NCBI RefSeq assembly: GCF_000577615.1
Contig: NZ_CBXX010000029.1
Location: 1-64,000 of the forward strand
Direction of reading: 5' to 3'
Length of the DNA stretch: 64,000 bases
From: Herbaspirillum sp. RV1423
Lineage (GTDB): Bacteria; Pseudomonadota; Gammaproteobacteria; Burkholderiales; Burkholderiaceae_D
Position numbers and translations under genes: made by a program. Numbering within the stretch: position 1 is the stretch's first letter; each line of letters starts with the position of its first letter. The notes under the pieces are model-generated. The model made no database searches. It was given only the letters and a program-made list of their open reading frames with translations, and was not told where the DNA came from. Below, piece after piece: positions 54,908 to 64,000 of this stretch.

Positions 54908-55486
54908 TCAGGCTTTGGACAGTGCTTTCAATGCGTGCTTGATGCCGTCGGAGACGCTGGCGCCGGCCGGCACCTGCTTGATCGCCAGGGTCGCTTCCTT
55001 GTCGGAATAACCGAGCGCCAGCAAGGCGTTGAGGATATCCGAAGTGGCATCGTGATGCACCGCGCCGCCGGCCGCGCCGAGATCGGCGCCAAGCTTGCCC
55101 TTGAGTTCCAGCAGCAGGCGCTCGGCGGTCTTCTTGCCGATGCCCGGCACTCTGGTCAGGCGGCCGGCTTCCTGCAAGGTCACCGCCTGCGCCAGGTCGC
55201 TGACCGACATGCCCGACAGGATCGACAAGGCTGTGCGCGCGCCGACGCCGGAAATCTTGATCAGTTCCTTGAAGGTGTTGCGCTCCTCGGCGCTGCCGAA
55301 ACCGAACAGCACGTGGGCGTCTTCGCGGATCGCCAGATGGGTCAGCAAGACGACTTTTTCGCCGAGGCCGGGCAGATTGTAGAAGGTGCTCATGGGCACG
55401 CCGACTTCGTAACCGACGCCGTTGCAATCGACCAGCAATTGCGGGGGATTTTTTTCGAGCAGGATTCCGGAGAGGCGACCGATCAT
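54908..55486 (-). CDS. ruvA: Holliday junction recognition protein RuvA
   Basis: 192 residues. [28 protein letters not shown] is the OB-fold. Two helix-hairpin-helix motifs follow ([37 protein letters not shown]), with a C-terminal RuvB-binding domain. Start at 55486; a longer in-frame extension upstream is not conserved. A DUF808 gene on the other strand separates it from ruvC. Confidence 0.95.
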   Translation of the reverse strand: MIGRLSGILLEKNPPQLLVDCNGVGYEVGVPMSTFYNLPGLGEKVVLLTHLAIREDAHVLFGFGSAEERNTFKELIKISGVGARTALSILSGMSVSDLAQAVTLQEAGRLTRVPGIGKKTAERLLLELKGKLGADLGAAGGAVHHDATSDILNALLALGYSDKEATLAIKQVPAGASVSDGIKHALKALSKA

Positions 55487-55644
55487 GATGGCAGGTAATC
55501 GAAAAGGATTACCGAATGATACAGTACTGTTCGGATAAACAGTATATCTATCCTCAGGGAATTGCTTGCCTTGCGAGAACGTCCCGGCTATCGTCTGGCC
55601 TGTTTCCGGCAAACGCGACTCACCCGTACATCCAAAGGACATTC

Positions 55645-56591
<947 letters not shown>

Positions 56592-56595
<4 letters not shown>

Positions 56596-57134
56596 CCGAT
56601 CAGGCGGCCGCCGCGTACGCGCAGGCCTTTCTTCGCCAATCCCGGCGCGAGTGCGCCGAGCGCGCTCAGGGCTTCGCCGCTGTGCGCATGGCAGATCGCC
56701 ACGCCGAGCGCATCGGCTGCGTCGGTGCCCGGCAGACCCGGCAGCGCCAGCAGGCGCTGCACCATATCCTGCACTTGCTGCTTCTGCGCCTTGCCGTGCC
56801 CGGCGACGGCTTGCTTGACCTGCAGCGCGGTGTATTCCGCCACCTGCAGATCGGCATTCACCAGCGCGCAAATCGCTGCGCCGCGGGCTTGCCCAAGCAG
56901 CAGAGTGGATTGCGGATTGACGTTGACGAACACTTTTTCGATGGCGGCGCAATCGGGCGCATAAGCCTTGATGACTTCGCCGACGCTGGAGAGGATGACT
57001 TTGAGCCGTTGCGGCAGATCGGCGTCCGGCGTCTTGATGGTGCCGGATGCGATATAGGTGAGCTTGGCGCCCTGCTTGTGGATTACGCCAAAGCCGGTGG
57101 TGCGCAAGCCGGGGTCGATGCCGAGAATTTTCAT
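56592..57134 (-). CDS. ruvC: Holliday junction resolvase RuvC
   Basis: 180-residue RNase-H-fold nuclease that cuts Holliday junctions. [18 protein letters not shown] has the first catalytic Asp, [15 protein letters not shown] a catalytic Glu, and [17 protein letters not shown] the last acidic pair. Start at 57134; a GTG further upstream is unneeded. It follows purH after a repeat-rich gap with a GIY-YIG gene. Confidence 0.95.
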
Positions 57135-57167
57135 AAGCCCGAATGCATCCAAGGCTGCAAAATTACG

Positions 57168-57199
57168 CGTCGTCCCAGCGCACGCTGGGCCCCAGTGGC
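57168..57199. repeat. Palindromic repeat beside the GIY-YIG gene
   Basis: GTCCCAGCG-CAC-GCTGGGCC, the same hairpin type as in the arrays, directly after the GIY-YIG stop and before ruvC. Confidence 0.6.
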
Positions 57200-57200
57200 G

Positions 57201-57485
57201 TCAAACGACTGTTGCATAGAGATCATTCCAGTAGGGGTTCGTCTTTTCGATCAACTCGATTTTCCAGGCGCGTCGCCAAGTTTTCAATTGTTTTTCACGG
57301 GCGATAGCGCCGATTACATCGTCAAAGACTTCAACATACACCAAATCCTTGATCCCATGCTTCCGAGTAAATCCGGATATCAAGCCTTGTTTATGTTCAT
57401 AAACACGTCGCACCACGTCGTTGGTGACGCCGATATATAAAGTCCCGTTGCGTTGGCTCGCCAGAATATAGACAAAATGACTCAT
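57201..57485 (-). CDS. GIY-YIG nuclease domain protein
   Basis: 94 residues: FVYILASQRNGTLYIGVTND is the GIY-YIG core (Tyr-Ile-Leu ... Tyr-Ile-Gly), RRVYEHKQG supplies the catalytic Arg, and REKQLKTWRRAWKIELIE the Glu-Lys helix. Single-domain members (UPF0213/YhbQ-like) are widespread and poorly understood. Start MSHFVYILA at 57485. It is surrounded by palindromic repeats, and its 5' end and leader are echoed in the adjacent 168-bp repeats. Confidence 0.85.
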   Translation of the reverse strand: MSHFVYILASQRNGTLYIGVTNDVVRRVYEHKQGLISGFTRKHGIKDLVYVEVFDDVIGAIAREKQLKTWRRAWKIELIEKTNPYWNDLYATVV

Positions 57486-57959
57486 ACGCGAATGTTACCG
57501 CGTGTGAATTAATTATCAACCAGGGATTTGTTTGTCGTCCCAGCGAACGCTGGGGCCCGGTGTCTTGTCAGCCGTCTTTACGACGCTGGGTCCTGACTTT
57601 CGTCAGGACGACGGTATTGGTTGATTTGACAGAATACAGGCGACATAACTCATGCGCGGACATTACCGAGCGTGAATTGACCATCAAAAAGGAACTTGTT
57701 TGTCGTCCCAGCGAACGCTGGGACCCGGTGTCTTGTCAGCCGTCTTCACGACGCTGGGTCCTGACTTTCGTCAGGACGACGGTATTGGTTGATTCGACAG
57801 AATACCGGCGACATAACTCATGCGCGGACATTACCGAGCGTGAATTGACCATCAAAAAGGAACTTGTTTGTCGTCCCAGCGAACGCTGGGGCCCGGTGTC
57901 TTGTCAGCCGTCTTTACGACGCTGGGTCCTGACTTTCGTCAGGACGACGGTATTGAATA
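57486..57959. repeat. 168-bp tandem repeats between GIY-YIG gene and purH
   Basis: Units begin (TTTGTCGTCCCAGCG) at 57531, 57699 and 57867, exactly 168 bases apart; two are full and the third ends near 57954. Each has GTCCCAGCG-AAC-GCTGGG and GTCCTGAC-TTTC-GTCAGGAC hairpins. Between the hairpin pairs is a stretch resembling the first codons and upstream of the GIY-YIG gene. As 168 is a multiple of three, an open plus-strand frame crosses the repeats but is not a real gene. Confidence 0.85.
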
Positions 57960-59531
<1,572 letters not shown>

Positions 59532-59607
59532 GATGGCATGAAGGTAGATGAAGGAATTCTGTGGTGGACCGGCGGCGCTTGCGTTCCTGAGCGCCCCATG
59601 TAAGCGA

Positions 59608-59841
59608 TTACAACAAGCCGTGCTGCTGCAGTTTCTTGCGCAAGGTATTGCGGTTGATGCCGAGAATTTCCGCCGCCTGCGACTGATTGCCGTCGGCACG
59701 CGCCATCACTGCTTCGAAGATCGGTTTCTCGACCGTCAAAACAACCATGTCATAGACATTCGATGGCAGTTGCTCGCCAAGGTCCTTGAAGTACTTGTCA
59801 AGGCTCTTCCTGACGACATCCTCGATACTTTCTTTACTCAT
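59608..59841 (-). CDS. fis: Nucleoid protein Fis
   Basis: 77 residues, short for Fis but complete: an N-terminal helical part and the C-terminal HTH ([32 protein letters not shown]). It bends DNA and controls rRNA and growth-phase genes. Downstream of dusB by 58 bases, as in many proteobacteria. Confidence 0.94.
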   Translation of the reverse strand: MSKESIEDVVRKSLDKYFKDLGEQLPSNVYDMVVLTVEKPIFEAVMARADGNQSQAAEILGINRNTLRKKLQQHGLL

Positions 59842-59899
59842 TACGCGGTGCTTCTATTCTTTTCCAGTGTTGATCAATGGCCTTCAAACCAGTGCACAG

Positions 59900-60916
59900 C
59901 TAAGCTGCCAGCGGCTGATCGGCAAACCCGTATTGTAACCGCTCGCCATAGGCGGACTGCGATTCGAAGAAATCGCGCACGGCATTCCATTGCAGTTGGC
60001 AATCTTCCAGGCGGTTCATGCGCTGCCGGAATGCTTCGCCGCCCGGCAGATCGCGGACATACCATCCGATGTGCTTGCGCGCCGTGCGCACGCCGAGATA
60101 CTCGCCGTAGAACGCGTAGTGCGCCTGCAAATGTTCCAGCATCAGTTCCTGCACCTCGGCCACCATCGGCGCCGGCAGATGCGTGCCGGTGCGCAGGAAA
60201 TGATCGATCTCGCGGAAGATCCAGGGCCGCCCCTGAGCGGCGCGGCCGATCATGACGGCGTCGGCGCCGGTCACAGCCAGCACATGCCTGGCGCGTTCCG
60301 GCGTGGCGATGTCGCCGTTGGCGACCACCGGGATATTCACCGCGGCCTTGACCGCGGCGATGGTGTCGTACTCGGCCTCGCCGCTATAACCGTCGGCGCG
60401 CGTGCGGCCGTGCAGCGTCAGCATGGCGATGCCGCTCTGTTCTGCCATGGCGGCGATGGCCAGGGCGTTCTTATTTTCACGGTTCCAGCCGGTGCGGAAT
60501 TTCAGCGTGACCGGCACGTCGACGGCGCCGACCACGGCGTCGAGAATTCGGCCGACCAGCTTTTCATTCTGCAACAGGGCCGAACCGCACCAACTGTTGC
60601 AGACTTTTTTGACCGGGCATCCCATGTTGATGTCGATGATCTGCGCGCCGCGATCGACATTGTGTCTGGCGCAATCGGCCAGCATGGCGGGATCGGCGCC
60701 GGCGATCTGCACCGCCTTCGGTTCCATCTCGCCGTCGTGGTTGGTGCGGCGGGAGGTCTTTTCGCTTTGCCACAGGCGCGGGTCCGACGCCGCCATTTCC
60801 GACACGGCATAACCCGCCCCCAACTGTTTGCACAATTGGCGGAAAGGACGATCCGTCACCCCGGCCATGGGGGCGACGAAAACGTTATTGCGCAGGGAAT
60901 GCGGGCCGATGTTCAC
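59900..60916 (-). CDS. dusB: tRNA-dihydrouridine synthase B
   Basis: 338 residues. VFVAPMAGVTDRPFRQLCKQLGAG is the FMN-barrel start, INMGCPVKKVCN holds the catalytic Cys, then TLKFRTGW, TLHGRTRADGYSG, and VVANGDIATPE. It reduces uridine in tRNA D-loops. Start at 60916 (MNIGPHSLRNNV). Heads the dusB-fis-purH unit. Confidence 0.95.
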   Translation of the reverse strand: MNIGPHSLRNNVFVAPMAGVTDRPFRQLCKQLGAGYAVSEMAASDPRLWQSEKTSRRTNHDGEMEPKAVQIAGADPAMLADCARHNVDRGAQIIDINMGCPVKKVCNSWCGSALLQNEKLVGRILDAVVGAVDVPVTLKFRTGWNRENKNALAIAAMAEQSGIAMLTLHGRTRADGYSGEAEYDTIAAVKAAVNIPVVANGDIATPERARHVLAVTGADAVMIGRAAQGRPWIFREIDHFLRTGTHLPAPMVAEVQELMLEHLQAHYAFYGEYLGVRTARKHIGWYVRDLPGGEAFRQRMNRLEDCQLQWNAVRDFFESQSAYGERLQYGFADQPLAA

Positions 60917-61053
60917 AGGTCGTAGACGGTGCGGTCTTGTGGTTGCAGGGGAAGGGCGCTATTTTAGCGCGATTGGCCCTGCATCCCAACAAGAATCGGT
61001 CGTGCAGCGCAATGCGGCAACAACTTGGCAGGACGGCAATGCGTCGGCCCGGC

Positions 61054-61695
61054 TCAGCGATCTATTTCGTCGAGCACTCGCGGCGATAAATGTGCGATGT
61101 CCGCCCACCGTATGATCTGCAGGCGCTCGCCGTCCCAATGCAGACGGTTGATGCCGGCATTGAAGATGTCGAAGTCGCGCGCAGGGGCGAAACCGGTCTG
61201 CCTGGTCCAGCGGTAGATGCATTCGAGAACCCCGCCGTGCGTAACGATGGCGATCTTGCGGTGGCCGCCGGCGGCCAGCCGTGTCACGGCGCCGACGACG
61301 CGCGCCGAAAATTCGCGCATGGTCTCGGCCGCGCGTTCGCCGGCCGGATAACGCGCATCGGGTTCGCGCGCCTTCCACGCGGCAAAATCCGCCGGGTAGC
61401 GTTGCTGGATATCGTGATGCAGCAAGCCTTCGAAACCACCATAGCAGCGCTCGCGCAACGCGGGGTCGAGCTGCACGCTTTTGCCTTGCCGGCTGGCCAC
61501 GGCCTGCGCCGTGTCGCGGGCGCGCTGGAGGTCGCTGGCATAGATCGCATCCAGCGCTTCGCTGTCGAGCGCCCGGCCCAGAGCCGCCGCTTGCCGCTGC
61601 CCCTCGGCGTTCAAGGGGATGTCGATGTGGCCTTGCAGTCGCTTGTCGACGTTCCAGTCGGTTTCACCGTGGCGGATCAGCAGGATGTCGGTCAT
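61054..61695 (-). CDS. Histidine phosphatase family protein
   Basis: 213 residues, phosphoglycerate-mutase-like. LLIRHGETDWNVDKRLQGHIDIPLN has the catalytic RHG; SDLQRARDTAQAVA, LRERCYGGFEG and IAIVTHGGVLECIYR follow. Likely a broad-specificity phosphatase (GpmB or CobC-like) rather than a glycolytic mutase. It lies in the gap between dusB and the PEBP gene; substrate unknown. Confidence 0.88.
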   Translation of the reverse strand: MTDILLIRHGETDWNVDKRLQGHIDIPLNAEGQRQAAALGRALDSEALDAIYASDLQRARDTAQAVASRQGKSVQLDPALRERCYGGFEGLLHHDIQQRYPADFAAWKAREPDARYPAGERAAETMREFSARVVGAVTRLAAGGHRKIAIVTHGGVLECIYRWTRQTGFAPARDFDIFNAGINRLHWDGERLQIIRWADIAHLSPRVLDEIDR

Positions 61696-61711
61696 GGCTT
61701 TTGGCGCGTGC

Positions 61712-62353
61712 TTATTTGACGAGTGCGGGGTTCAGCGTATAGACGCCCGTGATGCTGGCCTCGGCCAGGACATGGCCTTGCAAGGCATTGCGTACATCGG
61801 TGCCGCTGAACTTTCCGGTGACCGTCAGTTGCTCTTGGTCCACCGCATACAGCGTGAAAATGTAACGGTGCGCAATGGCGTCGTTCCATGGCGGACACGG
61901 ACCGTCGTAGCCGAAGTAGTCGCCGCTCATGTCGCCGTCGCCGGCAAACCAACTGGTGTAATCGTTGAGGCCGTGACGCGCGCCCGACAGCGGGTCGCCC
62001 GGAATCGCCGGGCCGGCCTTGCCGCGCGTGGTGACGGCGCTGCTGAACTGGCCGGCGGCCAGCGTGCTGACGCCGACCGGGATGTCGACCAGCGTCCAGT
62101 GGAAGAAATCGACGCGCGGCAGATCGGCCGGCACGGTCTTGCCTTCCTGATTGACGTCGTCGCCGCGCGACGGCACATCGGGGTCATGGCAGACCAGCAC
62201 CAGCGACCTGGCGCCGGCAGGCACGTCGCTCCAGGCGAGGTGCGGGTTTTTGTTGGACGACAACGCCACGTGGCTTTTGACGTCAGGCACCGCAAAGGCG
62301 AATTCGCCCGGAATGGCGGCGCCGTCTTTGAAAGAATCGCTCCAGAGTTTCAT
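61712..62353 (-). CDS. YbhB/YbcL family (PEBP/Raf-kinase-inhibitor-like) protein
   Basis: 213 residues. FAFAVPDVKSHVALSSNKNPHLAWSDVPAGARSLVLVCHDPDVP is the PEBP ligand-pocket region, with FFHWTLVDIPVGVSTL and YFGYDGPCPPWNDAIAHRYIFTLYAVD further on. No signal peptide, so cytoplasmic. Function in bacteria is unclear. Start at 62353. Confidence 0.87.
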   Translation of the reverse strand: MKLWSDSFKDGAAIPGEFAFAVPDVKSHVALSSNKNPHLAWSDVPAGARSLVLVCHDPDVPSRGDDVNQEGKTVPADLPRVDFFHWTLVDIPVGVSTLAAGQFSSAVTTRGKAGPAIPGDPLSGARHGLNDYTSWFAGDGDMSGDYFGYDGPCPPWNDAIAHRYIFTLYAVDQEQLTVTGKFSGTDVRNALQGHVLAEASITGVYTLNPALVK

Positions 62354-62397
62354 GTGTGCTCTCCTTTAGAAATCAGTGTCAGTGTAAACGCATCGGT

Positions 62398-62847
62398 TTA
62401 ATGCGCCGGTTTCACCTGCAACCAGAACGTGACAGGACCGTCATTGGTCAGCGAGACCTGCATGTCGGCGCCGAAGCGGCCGGTCTCCACCATGCCATGC
62501 CTGGCTTTCGCCTGTGTGACAAAGCGGTCGAACAATCTTCTGCCGTCTTCCGGTGCGGCGGCGGGCGTGAACGACGGCCGCGTGCCGGAACGCGTATCGG
62601 CTGCCAGCGTGAATTGCGGCACCAGCAACAAACCACCCTGCACATCGGTCACGCTGCGGTTCATCTTGCCGGCATCATCTGCGAAAACGCGATAACTCAG
62701 CAACTTCCCCAACAGCGCGTCGGCTTCCTTTTCAGTATCGCCGCGCTCGGCGCAGACCAGCACCATCAGGCCGGCGCCGATCGAGCCGATCCGCTCGCCT
62801 TCCACTACGACATCAGCTTTGCTGACTCGTTGCAACAGTCCGATCAT
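62398..62847 (-). CDS. dtd: D-aminoacyl-tRNA deacylase
   Basis: 149 residues, [24 protein letters not shown] at the start. [17 protein letters not shown] (usually SQFTL, here Pro) and the cross-subunit NDGPVTF Gly-cisPro motif form the active site, which removes D-amino acids from tRNA. The ATG overlaps the tyrS stop (ATGA), a common tyrS-dtd pairing. Confidence 0.93.
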   Translation of the reverse strand: MIGLLQRVSKADVVVEGERIGSIGAGLMVLVCAERGDTEKEADALLGKLLSYRVFADDAGKMNRSVTDVQGGLLLVPQFTLAADTRSGTRPSFTPAAAPEDGRRLFDRFVTQAKARHGMVETGRFGADMQVSLTNDGPVTFWLQVKPAH

Positions 62848-64000
62848 GCCAACGTGACGCGTGCAAATTTGCGCTTGCCGACCTGCAGGACAAATACGCC
62901 GGCCTCGACCTTGAGGCCCTTGTCGCTGATCGCGGCGCCGTCGATGCGCACGCCGCCCTGCTCCACCATGCGCAATGCTTCCGAGGTCGAGGCGCACAGG
63001 TTGGTTTGCTTCAGCAACTGGCCGATGCCCAGCGGCGCGCCGGCCAGGCTGACTTCCGGGATGTCGTCCGGGATGCCGCCCTTGGAACGGTTGACGAAAT
63101 CGGCCAGCGCGTCTTCGGCAGCCTGCTGCGAATGGAAACGGGCCACGATTTCCTGCGCCAGCGCCACCTTGATGTCGCGCGGATTCTTGCCCGCCGCGAC
63201 GTCGGCCCTGAAGCCGGCGATGTCGGCGATCGAGCGGAACGACAGCAGTTCGTAATAACGCCACATCATTACGTCGGAAATGCTCATCACCTTGGCGAAC
63301 ATGGTGTTGGCCGGCTCGGTGATGCCGATGTAATTGTTCTTGGACTTGGACATCTTTTCGACGCCGTCCAGGCCTTCGAGCAGCGGCATGGTCAGGATGC
63401 ATTGCGGCTCCTGGCCGAAATCCTTTTGCAGTTCTCGGCCGACCAGCAGGTTGAACTTCTGGTCGGTGCCGCCCAGCTCAAGGTCGGCTTTCAGCGCGAC
63501 CGAATCGTAGCCCTGCATGAGCGGATACAGGAATTCATGCACCGAAATCGGCGTGCCTTCCTTGAAGCGCTTGGTGAAATCGTCGCGTTCCATCATGCGC
63601 GCAACCGTATAGCGCGAGGCCAGTTGAATCATGCCGCGGCTGCCGAGCGGGTCGCACCATTCTGAGTTGTAACGGATCTCGGTCTTCGCCGCGTCCAGCA
63701 CCAGGCTGGCCTGCGCGAAATAGGTCTTGGCATTGACTTCGATCTGCTCGCGCGTGAGCGGCGGGCGGGTGGCGTTGCGGCCGGACGGATCGCCGATCAT
63801 CGACGTAAAATCGCCGATCAGGAATATCACGTTGTGACCCAGATCCTGCAACTGGCGCATCTTGTTCAACACGACGGTGTGGCCCAGATGCAGATCGGGT
63901 GCGGTCGGATCCAGACCCAGCTTGATGCGCAAGGGCTGGCCGCTCTTTTCGGCACGCGCCAGCTTTTGCGCAAATTCGCTTTCGATCAGCAATTCGTCGA
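62844..64000 (-). CDS. tyrS: Tyrosyl-tRNA synthetase, 5' end outside window
   Basis: At least 385 codons; the frame continues past 64000, so the true start is beyond the window (the first residues seen read [18 protein letters not shown]). [19 protein letters not shown] has the HIGH-type motif and MSKSKNN is the KMSKS loop. The C-terminus is an S4 RNA-binding domain ([18 protein letters not shown]). Class Ic synthetase of the longer proteobacterial type. Confidence 0.95.
   Translation of the reverse strand, partial: DELLIESEFAQKLARAEKSGQPLRIKLGLDPTAPDLHLGHTVVLNKMRQLQDLGHNVIFLIGDFTSMIGDPSGRNATRPPLTREQIEVNAKTYFAQASLVLDAAKTEIRYNSEWCDPLGSRGMIQLASRYTVARMMERDDFTKRFKEGTPISVHEFLYPLMQGYDSVALKADLELGGTDQKFNLLVGRELQKDFGQEPQCILTMPLLEGLDGVEKMSKSKNNYIGITEPANTMFAKVMSISDVMMWRYYELLSFRSIADIAGFRADVAAGKNPRDIKVALAQEIVARFHSQQAAEDALADFVNRSKGGIPDDIPEVSLAGAPLGIGQLLKQTNLCASTSEALRMVEQGGVRIDGAAISDKGLKVEAGVFVLQVGKRKFARVTLA

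Overview
The window looks like chromosome of a high-GC betaproteobacterium, most likely Oxalobacteraceae (Herbaspirillum-like). The basis is the conserved block tyrS-dtd-gpm-dusB-fis-purH-ruvC-ruvA-ruvB, the polyol ABC operon with SorC regulator and xylulokinase, the thiC-S-G-D-E cluster behind a TPP riboswitch, and a generally GC-rich codon choice. This is inferred from gene content and order, since no database search was possible.

Layout. 1-2496 (minus) is the open 5' part of a large protein with seven eukaryote-like C2H2 zinc fingers. 2828-11029 (minus) is a polyol (mannitol/sorbitol/arabinitol) uptake and catabolism operon; its SorC-type regulator and a PfkB sugar kinase are divergent at 11315-13233. 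13.3-14.0 kb and 24.3-25.1 kb hold two copies of a non-coding repeat with inverted arms. They bracket uvrD, two MFS genes, dps, a pdxA paralogue, a LysR regulator and thiEDG. thiS-thiC with a TPP riboswitch follows (25.1-27.5 kb). 27736-41434 is a giant trimeric autotransporter adhesin interrupted by one extra G.

42.1-46.1 kb holds two nearly identical copies of a 112-residue gene with its promoter and a structured RNA leader. The copies flank a lower-GC cargo: a small putative regulator, an AlbA_2/Schlafen-type ATP-binding protein and a translationally coupled ParA-like ATPase. valS, a DUF2147 gene and a ten-unit palindrome array (49.6-50.9 kb) follow. Then come a LivJ-like binding protein, a yaiI-like gene, a hydratase/FAH-family gene, and ruvB-ruvA, DUF808, ruvC. 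After these are a GIY-YIG gene with derived 168-bp repeats, purH-fis-dusB, and finally a phosphatase, a PEBP gene, dtd and tyrS, which runs off the window.

How the parts work together. The polyol operon imports sugar alcohols, oxidises them to ketoses and phosphorylates them. Thiamin genes make both halves of thiamin phosphate under TPP control. ruvABC, uvrD, valS, tyrS, dtd, dusB, fis and purH are housekeeping genes. The accessory parts are the zinc-finger protein, the adhesin, the AlbA_2/ParA island with its duplicated leader RNA, and several repeat families. These are where the unusual biology lies.
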